Source: Luidia sarsii (lineage: Eukaryota; Echinodermata; Asteroidea; Paxillosida; Luidiidae). From it: a stretch of DNA of 64,000 nucleotides. The DNA lies in NCBI GenBank assembly GCA_949987565.1, contig OX465119.1, positions 13,308,578-13,372,577 of the forward strand, in the 5' to 3' direction. The translations under genes and the position numbers were made by a program. Shown here in pieces: positions 54,753-63,110 of this stretch. The number at the start of each line of letters is the position of its first letter. The first letter of the stretch is position 1. Under the pieces are notes generated by a model. It was not told the DNA's origin and searched no databases. It saw only the letters and a list, made by a program, of their open reading frames with translations.

Positions 54753-54877
54753 AGGAGAGAAACTCCGCTATGGCCAAGGAGATCTTCAAGGTTTTTTTCT
54801 TTCTTTTTTTTCTTATATCTCGGAAAAACAAGACCAGCCATGATAACGCAAAGACGGGACAGAGGAGATCAGAGGAG
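54753..54877 (+). CDS. possible first coding exon with acceptor and donor (unrecognised)
   Basis: TTTTTTCTCTGGCAG|AGGAGAG at 54752/54753 is a strong acceptor and CAGAGGAG|GTAAGT with GT at 54878 a strong donor. Between them an ATG at 54770 opens 36 codons that reach the donor with no partial codon: MAKEIFK, then a hydrophobic stretch VFFFLFFLIS, then a charged part RKNKTSHDNAKTGQRRSEE. The hydrophobic stretch could be a signal anchor, but it is encoded by a T-rich tract (54790-54812) and may equally be a short intron or chance. It lies about 1.15 kb downstream of the TATA-like element on the same strand. No family is recognised. Confidence 0.28.
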
Positions 54878-55324
54878 GTAAGTTGGACAGTCATTTTAAA
54901 AATTTCAATTTCAAAGTTCCCAGTCAGTTTTTTTGTGTCTGTTTGTTTGACAGTAACAATTTGAGATAGTTCGGGGATCATCAAGCCTACTTGTTTTACA
55001 ACCAGCTAATACAACCCTCAATCTTAGACTTATATTTCTGTGGCTAACTCAGTACCTGCACTTAAAACTACGCAGTCTTTACGGGGAAGAAAAGAAAAAC
55101 GACTATATCTCGAACGTGCTTCAGCAAGAAAGAAAAGAAACAAGCCACTAAGTATTCTGGGAACAACAACATGGGGAATAAAGTAACCAGTATCTGCAAA
55201 AAACAGTGCTTGAAAAAAAGCAATTCAAAACTGCGTATCTAGGAAAGGATAACCGAAAGCTTTCGGTGCAGTTGAAACGGTCTTTAACAGTCTACCGACA
55301 TTGGACAGAGTACAGCACACGCTA
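54878..55324. other. putative intron sequence
   Basis: No further feature is seen. TTTCAAAGTTCCCAGTCAGTTTT at 54908-54931 resembles the SINE tail and may be a fragment. Confidence 0.4.
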
Positions 55325-55440
55325 TGCAAATACAAAGCCTTTGAGAAAGGTCCTGCTTGGATCGAAACGTCAGGCCCTCTAACTTTTGACAACAGTTTGC
55401 AGTTTGCAACATTTTTTTTTTTTTGTATTAACTTCACTAT
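55325..55440 (+). repeat. CGAAACGTC-family copy, plus
   Basis: GCCTTTGAGAAAGGTCCTGC TTGGATCGAAACGTC, AGGCCCTCTAACTTTTGA, then CAGTTTGCAACATTTTTTTT and a T-rich end. The middle part is shortened. Confidence 0.88.
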
Positions 55441-55622
55441 CCAAATCCGTTCGAGTTACCTGCTTTATCAAATTGGTCGCACAACTCACAAGAGATTGCA
55501 GACATGATGCAACTGCATTCGTAACCAGATAACCAGATAACCAGAAGTGTAAAACACTTCCCCCCCTGGCTGCATAGTTCCACTCTTATCATTCTAAATA
55601 CAACTGACTTGCAAGAAAGAAC

Positions 55623-56180
55623 TTGGGGTTTGGTGCCAAAGAGGATTTCACTTTGACATCGGATCTCCCTGAGACTCTTGTGGGGATCACGAGGCCAGAG
55701 AAATTCAGGCAGTCTCTTCAGTTTGGTGTGAGACTCATTTTTGAGTCAGTCTCATTCCCAACTTTCTCTGAAATTTACACGAAACAAAACAAAGATCAGC
55801 GAAGGACGGCAGACTATTGCCAATGTATCGCCCGTCCCATTCTGCCGAACCCCTTTTCGGCAACAGAGCGGTGCCGACCAATGGTCGAATGGCGAATGGC
55901 GAACCTACGGGAAAACTTACTATCATCAACATGCATAGTCAGTGACTCTTGGGTGGTGGACTGTTTCCACGGTAATGGCCATTTCTTCATCTATCTGATG
56001 ATTTATTGGCTAGCTAGATTGTTTGTTTGTTTGTTTGTTTCTGAAGAGCTCTATTTGTTTAAATGGCTTACGGCTGCTCAGAGAAAAGAAAGAAAGGGAA
56101 CCTTCCACACACACAAAAAATTGTTGTGGTTCTGTCAGGAATTCTGGATGTGGGATTCGGTCGTCTTCCATCTGGAATGA
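55623..56180 (+). other. 185-codon open frame, unrecognised
   Basis: The longest frame in the window that is not built of simple repeats. It reads GFGAKEDFTLTSDLPETLVG near the start and RRTADYCQCIARPILPNPFS in the middle. The C-terminal third has a hydrophobic segment HFFIYLMIYWLARLFVCLFV, partly from (TTTG)n at 56018-56040. There is no recognised domain, no obvious splice signal and no paralogue in the window. A chance frame or a decayed element is more likely than a complete gene. Confidence 0.18.
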
Positions 56181-56454
56181 CGTTCATGTCCTGCTCACCA
56201 CCCCGTCCCGGCCGCCCTCCCGCCCCGGCCGCCCTCCCACCCTTGCAAACAGTCTGGCAAGAGTGTCACCTCTGTCAATGAGTCCCGCTAGGCGACAGCG
56301 GACCCTCAAGACACACACTGTGTCAACAATCCCGGCAATTCGGGGAGATGTTTTAATCTCGTTCCCGGGGTGCTCGTGTGGGGAAAACAAAAAAACAAAA
56401 ACAAAAAATCCTGCAGTCACGAAGTTTAGCTCAGTTAGTTTTTAATGAAAACTA
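56181..56454. other. CpG-rich spacer
   Basis: CGGCCGCCCTCCCGCCCCGG at 56209-56228 and further CpGs to 56340. No exon is defined. Confidence 0.4.
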
Positions 56455-56565
56455 AATGGGCCTGACGTTTCGATCCTCGCAGAACCTTTCTCAATGCAGA
56501 AGCCTTTGAGAAAGGTCCTGCCAGGAGCCAAAACATCAGAGATGTTTGTATATTAATCTCAAAAG
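56455..56565. repeat. CGAAACGTC-family foldback
   Basis: Reverse arm GGGCCTGACGTTTCGATCCT, then GCAGAACC, followed after a short spacer by plus arm CCTTTGAGAAAGGTCCTGCC AGGAGCCAAAAC. The plus arm is more diverged than the reverse arm. Confidence 0.85.
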
Positions 56566-56694
56566 TTAAAGGGGTTTCCACCCCACCCTTGTGTTTGTTT
56601 TTCCTTCGATCTCCCCTCCATCCCTTCCCTTTTGTCCTTTCTATTTCATGTGTTTCAGGCCTTTCCTTCCCCTGACTGTCTGTGTATAGTGTCC

Positions 56695-56812
56695 TCGTAA
56701 GGTCCTGCTAGGATCCAAACGTCAGGCCCTCTAAGTTTTTGAGATTGATGTATTGCAGGTCATTTTAGTCATTTTAGTCAGTGAGCAGTTTGCAACAGTT
56801 TTTTTTTTTACA
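56695..56812 (+). repeat. CGAAACGTC-family copy, plus, TATTGCAGG subfamily
   Basis: AAGGTCCTGCTAGGATCCAA ACG, CCCTCTAAGTTTTTGAGATT, GATGTATTGCAGGTCATTTT, with an internal duplication of the ATTTTAGTC motif, ending GAGCAGTTTGCAACAGTTTT. Confidence 0.88.
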
Positions 56813-57599
56813 AAACTAAATGGATTGGACTCATCAGAGGATTGGGTAGGAGGTGGAGAGGGCAAGATATCATGCTGGTCTCCCCATCCCCATCCCACCC
56901 CCCCCCAAAAAAAAAATTAAAATTTCATTCTCCTGGCTTGGTGACCCATCTTAAGACAAGGGTCAGCATCCCAATCAAGGCAACCTGGCCAGTAAAGGCT
57001 AATTGCTGAAGGCATTCCTCCAATTTTAATTTATTTTATTTTTGGCAAGAAGTCGTCTCGTCTTACGGAGAGCTTCGAAGACATTCCTATTGGGTGACCA
57101 ACAGGAGTCCCCCTTTTTTTTCTCTCTCTCTCTTAATTCCATTCTAATTGGGTTTGGAAGATAAGACAAGCACTGTCAGTTCCGTGTCTTGGCCGAACTC
57201 ATTCCGATCAGACAGATCTCTTTATAAAAAAAAAAACATCCACCCTCAAAAAAAAAGAAAAAAAAGGAAGAAGAAGAAGAAGAAAAAAAAACCGAAGAGG
57301 CAAATTTGAAAATTCCGATCCTGTGTACAATCTAGGGTAATTGGGTAGTTCCGCTTTCAGTGCGTTTCCACCGCACACCCTGCTGGGAGTCCCAATTTAG
57401 CCACCGGCCAGATGACAGTTGAAACAGTCTTGGACCAGTTGAAGGCCATCTCCCACTCCAACCCACAAACCCAGAACAAACAAACTAAATCTACCAGGTC
57501 CGGACGGCACTAGTTGAGGGTCGGGCAATCTTCTCCACCTCCCCCCCCCTCCATGAATTATGGTGTATTCCCCCCAACCCCCACCCCTGCAAGGAAAAC
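56813..57599. other. unique sequence, no gene seen
   Basis: A-rich and (GAAGAA)n at 57225-57290, C runs at 56898-56906 and 57540-57550. No exon. Confidence 0.45.
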
Positions 57600-57850
57600 A
57601 TTGCAGTTCCGCGGAACAGCACGGACTGGTCGTTCCGCTCCGTTCGCCTCGCCCTCAGGAACGCGCGCGCGTGTGCGGGAACGACGACGAGATGACCGCG
57701 CGCTGCGCAAGAAGAACCGGCGCAGTTGGCCGAAGCCACTGTCAGCGACAGGCCACGTTGCCGAGGTGGGCCGCTCCACCAATCGCTGCCGGCGTCTTTC
57801 AAAGACCCGATAAACAAAACCGACCACGTCGCCAAGAGGTTCGCCGTCTA
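57600..57850. promoter_or_regulatory. CpG-rich promoter-like patch
   Basis: The densest CpG stretch in the window, including ACGCGCGCGCGTGTGCG at about 57660. GCGCGCTGCGCAAG at 57697 resembles an NRF-1 site, and CCACCAATCGC at 57775 holds a CCAAT box. Several frames on both strands are open, as expected from composition. Strand and transcript are unknown. Confidence 0.28.
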
Positions 57851-58437
57851 GGATGACCCCCCCTCTCCCTTCCCCCCCCTCCCCCTCCCCCCCCCTTCCC
57901 CCCGACAACTGCGCAATTCTTTCTTCTAAAGTGGAGGGTGTGACATTTCAAAATCTTGGCAGGACCTCGGGATGGGTGTTTGTCGTATCTGATACATTGT
58001 CACGTGGACATGTAGTATACGTCTGCCTGCAGGCTTACTCACGGCGATCAAAGTCTACTGATTGGCATTTTCAGAGGGTTGAAAATGCTCCACACTATAT
58101 ATGTGGATGGATACACTGCGATCAGGAGATGACATTCTATACTTGATTCATGTTACGGGGCGCTTGGTCTTGTGAAGGCAAAACAAACTTCTAAGCTGGT
58201 CTTTTGGGCAAACAAAATCACAATAAAGTCTTCATATACATGTATATGCAGCATAACACTATAATGGACTATAATGGTGTGTGTCAGAATTCTTAATTTG
58301 TAATATTTATGATTATTTGGTGTTCTACAGGTGTTAACCGTGTTTTGTTCTGGGCTTGGTGTTTTTTTCTATCACCAGTTCGGGTGTGATTAAGGAGCTT
58401 GTCAGAAATTAGTGAATCAAATAACTGTATAGAAATT
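57851..58437. other. unique sequence, no gene seen
   Basis: Pyrimidine/C-rich stretch 57860-57902, then AT-richer sequence. No exon. Confidence 0.5.
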
Positions 58438-58605
58438 TACTGGGCCTGATCTTTCTCAAAGGCAGAGTGACAAGGACAAAACAGATACATGTACACGAAG
58501 GAAGGGGGAAAGAGAGTGAATAGGACACGGATGAGAAACAAAGGACAAAGAGGAAAGCTGGTAGGGAGAGATCAAAGGGAAGGGCAAAACGTCGAGTTAC
58601 CACTC
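58438..58605 (-). repeat. CGAAACGTC-family long-arm copy, reverse (core deleted)
   Basis: GGGCCTGATCTTTCTCAAAG shows that the CGTTTCGATCC core has been lost. The flank continues GCAGAGTGACAAGGACAAAA, CAGATACATGTACACGAAGG, GAAAGAGAGTGAATAGGACA. This flank pairs with 59890-60050 in inverted orientation. Confidence 0.85.
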
Positions 58606-58849
58606 AGGTTCTTTTCATAACCACACCTCTTCTTTAAGAGACCTTATACATGGTGTCACCGCAGACCTTCCTATATTGATTCACCCACCATGCAAAGCCT
58701 TAAGTCTTATTTATGGATACGTGAGGCTTCAAGTTGACATGAGTTTGTCCAAAGTCGCGCAGATGCCAGAAAGGGAAAGCACTGCATTTTTTTAAACAAA
58801 TGCAGCTGAATTTGATCAGATCTCAGCTGTCCATCTCACCTAGCCCAAC
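58606..58849. other. unique spacer
   Basis: No gene or repeat is recognised. Confidence 0.5.
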
Positions 58850-58970
58850 ATAACTTGCGATCAATCGCAAGAGACGACACGTGACGCACAGAAACCGTGC
58901 GGAGTATCGCAGCTATGAGTTACGCTGCCCCGTAAAAAGGCTTTGTGAAGTCGACCCCCATATGCATCGC
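58850..58970 (+). repeat. small palindromic repeat family member
   Basis: AACTTGCGATCAATCGCAAG forms a perfect stem (CTTGCGAT/ATCGCAAG) and the end AAAAGGCTTTGTGAAGTCGA is shared with the 8395 copy. Confidence 0.6.
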
Positions 58971-59395
58971 GATTGGATTTGATCAAATGGCTGTCTTTTC
59001 ATTCATCCTCACAACCCCTCCTCTCCCCTCTCCTTCGTCCCGTGCCAGTCTGTGAAACCTTTCCCAATTAGGGTACCACTGGGGGGGGGGGGAAGAAGGG
59101 AGAGGTAAGGGAAGAGAAGAGAGGGAGGAGGAATTCAGTGGCGGTGCGCTGTCTGTGTTTCCAATTACATCGAGGCCACCTCTGGCGGCCAACCCAAAAT
59201 AAAAACGGCTGCCATCACAGGCCGACTATTGACCTGAAAACAAACATTTTTGGCTGCGGAATTGTACATGTATTACTCTGGGGGCCCAATGTGGTTCGGT
59301 GGGGAACCCCTCATCTGTCTCAACGACACCACTCCTTACCTCGGTCGTAGCCGAAATCATCCCACCTAGAATGACATCACAAGAAATTACCGGTA
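58971..59395. other. unique sequence, no gene seen
   Basis: A G run at 59080-59090 and GA-rich 59095-59130. No exon is supported. Confidence 0.45.
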
Positions 59396-59565
59396 CCGAA
59401 TATTAGATAAGATTTGCATAAGGTTTGCATGGTGGAAAAAACAAATTAGTGGAAGGTTTGCATGGTGGAAGAAAACTTAGTGGAAGGTTTGCGGTGACAC
59501 CATGTACGTTGTGTACTGTACATGTCTTCACTTTCAAGAAGTATGGCTCTGAAAAGAGCCATTAC
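59396..59565 (-). repeat. dispersed unit of the histone-stem-loop satellite
   Basis: AGGTTTGCATGGTGGAA twice, then GTGGAAGGTTTGCGGTGACA and CCATGTAC, then TATGGCTCTGAAAAGAGCCA. On the minus strand 59545-59560 reads GGCTCTTTTCAGAGCC, a six-pair stem with a TTTC loop, identical to the common metazoan histone 3' stem-loop. No histone frame lies upstream on that strand. Confidence 0.88.
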
Positions 59566-59889
59566 TGAATATTCATGACAGCAAGGATTACGATGCTGCG
59601 ACTGCCTCAATGTACGCATTTCAGAGTGTGGGATGATTTTGTCACACTAGCGTGCAGTACATTTTGTTTCTTTAAAAAACAAAAATGAGTGTACTGGGCA
59701 TAGAATCTCTTGGTCACCATAGTAATGCTGTCCGTCTTAGCCGTGAGAAAATGTGGATGAAGCGTCTTCGGACTATTCAACCACATGGTCTCAACATCCA
59801 GGAGGGTAATGACTAACACCATACAGCTTTCTGATAATCCTTCTTTTGTGTTCACTCTCCCACACGTCTCTCTTTGATCTTTCCCCCTC
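59566..59889. other. unique sequence, no gene seen
   Basis: No feature recognised. A 136-codon minus frame (59607-60017) runs into the repeat that follows. Confidence 0.45.
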
Positions 59890-60105
59890 TTCTCACTATT
59901 CCCTACCCTACTCCTTGCCCTTCTCTTTGATCTCTCCCTACCAGCTTTACTCTTTGTCCTAAAGTTGTTTCTCATCCGTGTCCTATTCACTCTCTTCCCC
60001 CCTTCCTTCGTGCACATGTATCTGTTTTGTCCTTGTCACTCTGCCTTTGAGAAAGGTCCTGCTATGATCGAAACGTCAGGCCCACTAAATTTTAAGATTT
60101 AAAAA
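59890..60105 (+). repeat. CGAAACGTC-family long copy, plus
   Basis: A pyrimidine-rich arm (TTTGATCTCTCCCTACCAGC, CTCATCCGTGTCCTATTCAC, GTGCACATGTATCTGTTTTG) leads into CTGCCTTTGAGAAAGGTCCT and GCTATGATCGAAACGTC, then CCCACTAAATTTTAAGATTT. It is the longest version of the element and pairs with 58438-58605. Confidence 0.9.
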
Positions 60106-60824
60106 AAAATTAAAATTAAATTAAATTTGTTTTTTAGGAAAAGCAAATGGCTGTTGTTGCTGTGAAAGTGATTGACCGATAGTGAACTGGACTGAGGTCA
60201 GCAATCTTGATCCGGAGAGAGAGGAAGAGATGGAAGAGCCACCTCGACGACTGGGAACATTTACGAGGGAGCCCGGCACGACTGACCGACGAGCACCCTC
60301 TCACCGGCGCCCAACACCCTCCCCCACCCCCCCCCCCCCCGCCATCGGTGACCAACTCAGCTGCGACCGGCCGTCGCCATATTTTTTACTGCGCTTTAGC
60401 TGGTAAACGGGAACCAAATCGTGGCCTTGTGTGGATTTGGTCCCCTTCAACCAGCCGTAGCACAGCATTCTTACAACTGGGAGCGTAGCCGCTGCAGAGT
60501 ACCGGGCAAGGGTACCCATCGACGACAGAGCGTCAGCCTTTGAGGAAAAAACGACGGACAAGGCGGAGGCAGCTGTTCTAAGCCAGCTATCAGCCTTGGG
60601 GCACCAATGAATCAGTATCTCCCCCCCCCCCCCAAAAAAAATATATATAAATAAATAAAAAAATAAAAAATAAATCGCCATTAAATGCCAATACATGCTC
60701 TCCTAGAGCAGCCTTTCTCAAGGGCAGAATCGCAAGGTGTTTTTTTTTTTTAGTTTTTTTTGCCATTCCTTTTCCAACAAAGGAATTCCGAAGTCGCATC
60801 CTCAGCTGTAGTCGGCAAAGTTCA
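60106..60824. other. upstream sequence of the 60850 exon candidate
   Basis: Mixed-composition DNA with CpGs at 60240-60420, C runs at 60328-60342 and 60621-60633, an AT-rich stretch 60640-60675 and a T run 60739-60750. Open frames overlap on both strands. Promoter context for the following exon is possible. Confidence 0.3.
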
Positions 60825-60838
60825 GTCGCCACGGCAAC
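60825..60838 (+). promoter_or_regulatory. RFX X-box next to a candidate start codon
   Basis: GTCGCCACGGCAAC fits the palindromic RFX X-box (GTNRCC-NN-RGYAAC with one departure) and ends 11 bases before the ATG at 60850. In animals X-boxes sit close upstream of many ciliary genes, which is general knowledge; the link to this locus is inference. Confidence 0.35.
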
Positions 60839-60849
60839 GGGAGGAGAAA

Positions 60850-60885
60850 ATGGCAGAGACAACAGCACAAGGCCAAAACCAAACG
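60850..60885 (+). CDS. possible first coding exon of 12 codons (unrecognised)
   Basis: GGAGAAAATGGCAG gives a favourable initiation context. The frame MAETTAQGQNQT then meets AAACG|GTGAGC, a good splice donor with GT at 60886, with no partial codon. The upstream bases GGCAACGGGAGGAGAAA and the X-box are typical of a short 5' leader. The exon is too short to identify the protein. Later exons would lie in the remaining 3 kb or beyond; none is recognised. This is the most coherent start-plus-donor-plus-promoter-site combination in the window. Confidence 0.38.
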
Positions 60886-61361
60886 GTGAGCTAAATTACG
60901 ATGGACAGACTACATGTACATGTATACACCTTTCATATCTCTAGTCACACGTACATGTACAGCACATGTATTACCGGTAGCAAGTATAGGTATTAGCAGC
61001 CTTAATATTTCCCAGGACAAAATCGTGTCATTCAGTGGGCCATTAAAACTTGATAAATTCACTGGATTTTTTGTTTTCTTCAGTTTGTCTCCCCTGGCAT
61101 CGAAACCACTGCCTATTTTCATTGAGACAATTTTTTTTACGGGCGTGCATACATTTGAGAAGAGACGTCATATTTTTTTTCCCACGCCTACTCACTGCTG
61201 AATGGGTTCGTGAATGGCGAAAGATGAATAGTCTGGCTTCCCCGCGGGAGTGATTAATGATGCATTGGCCTAGCATGTATTTGATTCAAGGTACAAGGCA
61301 ACCCAATTTCTTCAAAATATTCCTCCACACTATGCCCAATTGCGCTATACCAAACTGCAAT
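60886..61361. other. putative intron sequence
   Basis: ACATGTACATG motifs near 60912 and 60950 and T runs at 61128-61138 and 61172-61180. No gene feature. Confidence 0.45.
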
Positions 61362-61850
61362 AATTAGATGAGATCTGAAAGTTTGCATGGTGGAAGTACC
61401 AAGTGGAAAGTTTGCGGTGACACCTTGTAACGCATCTCTTTTGAGACGAAGTGTGCGGCTCTGAAAAGAGCCGGTAACTCAGACTAGATAGGATTTGAAG
61501 GTTTGCATGGTGGAAGTACCAAGTGGAAGGTTTGCTGTGACACCATGTAGCACTTCTCTTTCGAGGAGTGTGGCTCTGGAAAGAGCCTGGTAACTCAGAC
61601 TAGATAGGATTTGAAGGTTTGCACGGTGGAAGTACCAAGTGGAAGGTTTGCGGTGACACCATGTAGCACATCTCTTTTGAGAAGGAGTGTGTGGCTCTGA
61701 AAAGAGCCTTGTAACTCAGACTACATGTAGATAGGATTTGAAGGTTTGCATGGTGGAAGTACCAAGTGGAAGGTTTGCGGTGACACCATATAACACATAT
61801 CTTCTCAGAAGGAGTGTGGCTCTGAAAATAGCTGGTAACCCAACGTTTCG
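61362..61850 (-). repeat. tandem satellite, four units, each with a histone-type 3' stem-loop
   Basis: Units of about 115-125 bases share TTTGCATGGTGGAAGTACCA, AGTGGAAGGTTTGCGGTGAC, ACATCTCTTTTGAGAAGGAG. Each ends in GGCTCTGAAAAGAGCC or a variant at 61457-61472, 61572-61587 (one loop-closing change), 61693-61708 and 61818-61833 (right stem degraded). On the minus strand the loop reads GGCTCTTTTCAGAGCC and is followed by ACAC and then purine-rich CAAAAGAGATG or CGAAAGAGAAG. These lie where the histone downstream element would be expected. No histone frame is present. Confidence 0.9.
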
Positions 61851-62394
61851 GGCAGTGTGTACCGGTACTCTGCCCGTCGTCAGGAGACTGCTGGATTCCC
61901 ACTGTTGTACAGTGTACATGCATCTTGATACAATTAGTAGTGATTGTAGTTTAGCTGAGTCATTGTTTATAAAAAAAAAAGCCATTCTGGCAAAGGGTGA
62001 AAGTGAAACTTTCAATGACCTTTAAATTGGGATGAAAACAATATCAGCTTTCATGAATATAACTGAAGCATGAATATTCTCGTCCGGAATAATTAGATAC
62101 AGTAATTGCACGCAGGTCATTTGAACTGGCAACTTGTGGTTCGAGTGTCAACACTTTCTGCATGAAACATTGAACAATCAAAAACCACTTTGATTGGGAA
62201 GTGATGAGAACACATTCATTGGTTGGTCCTCGCAAAGCGTGTACCCACAAGTTCATTTGAATGAGGAGTCCTTGGAGGCGAAGCAAATCACCGAGGAATG
62301 GTTTACTGCGCTCCAGACAGCCTGTGGGTTCCAAGTTGCAGTGTTTGCACAGTTCAGACGATTTGGGATTTTAAATGTAGTCCTATTCGCCTGG
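61851..62394. other. unique sequence, no gene seen
   Basis: Contains TACTCTGCCCGTCGTCAGGA near 61865. A 96-codon minus frame (62044-62334) is unrecognised and not histone-like. Confidence 0.45.
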
Positions 62395-62665
62395 TGTTTT
62401 TTTTTTTGCTAGCCTACCGGGCTAGTAAATTGAGTTTTTTGCTAGCCTGCAGTAAGTTTGACTAGCCCTGTAAAATTAATATTGAATTTAAAACAAGGTT
62501 TATCAGGTCAAGTAAAACAAATTATTAGTTTCTACTTTCTCACCCCCACCCGCCACATTTTTTGCCGCCACGCCGCTGTCTACTTTTTACTAGTCTGCCG
62601 GGCTAGCAAAGTGGGCTGTTTTTACTAGACAATGACCGCCGGGCTAGTGCTAAGGTCGAGCCCTG
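62395..62665. repeat. CCGGGCTAG-rich repeat
   Basis: GCTAGCCTACCGGGCTAGTA, TTTGCTAGCCTGCAG, TTTGACTAGCCCTG, ACTAGTCTGCCGGGCTAGCA and CCGCCGGGCTAGTG are scattered over 270 bases in both orientations. It looks like a low-copy dispersed element with internal inverted motifs. Confidence 0.55.
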
Positions 62666-62989
62666 AAGCGCTTCCCAAGATCCTTGCAGAAATTCGGCTA
62701 AAACAGAGTCAAATTTGCTGGGCGTTTTTTTTTTCTTTTTTTTTTCTAGGAGTAATTAAAACAAAATTCCAATTGAGGATGCAAACATTTAAACCAATCT
62801 GAGAGATGGAGGTTTGAACTACAGTTTTCAGTATAGCCACAAACAATTAAAGACTTTTGGGTGTAGAATTGTTCGCTTCTAAGTGAGAGGGTTTGTACTG
62901 CAGTCTATGGGAGCTTGATTTTGTGATCTTCACACTGGCCTGGACTAAATAGCGCCCTCTTGTGTCCCTTTTTTTTTTAAACAGGACTT
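62666..62989. other. unique sequence with a CTCF-like site
   Basis: T run at 62727-62748. The minus strand at 62952-62965 reads ACACAAGAGGGCGC, a further weak CTCF-like site. No exon. Confidence 0.4.
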
Positions 62990-63110
62990 ATCTTGGAGCA
63001 CATGCCTCTGGTTTATCTCTGGAGTTGCCCAGCCCTTAGGTTAGGGCTGGGGAAGAAGGTGGTCTTCCAAAAATTGTCAAACAATCTTTGCTGGAGAGCT
63101 AAAAGACATA
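62990..63110 (-). mobile_element. diverged SINE copy, minus
   Basis: CCAGCCCTTAGGTTAGGGCT, GGTGGTCTTCCAAAAATTGT and CAAACAATCTTTGCTGG parallel CCAGCCCTTAGATGGTAGCT ... CAACTAGTCTTTGCCGG of the 35095 copy. Boxes are not preserved. Confidence 0.5.

Noticed and set aside
55623..56180. Complete intronless gene
   Set aside because: The frame has no recognisable domain, its hydrophobic segment comes partly from a (TTTG)n repeat and no promoter element precedes it; kept only as an unrecognised open frame.
61362..61850. CRISPR-like array
   Set aside because: The units are long, have no regular short repeat with unique spacers and carry a eukaryotic histone-type stem-loop. The surrounding DNA is eukaryotic.
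62044..62334. Histone gene upstream of the stem-loop array on the minus strand
   Set aside because: The minus-strand frame there has no histone-fold sequence or basic tail, and no other frame within 1 kb resembles a histone.
62395..62665. Coding exon of a transposase-like zinc-finger gene
   Set aside because: The recurrent CCGGGCTAG motif felt familiar from repeat-derived transcripts, but translation gives stops in every frame and no domain.
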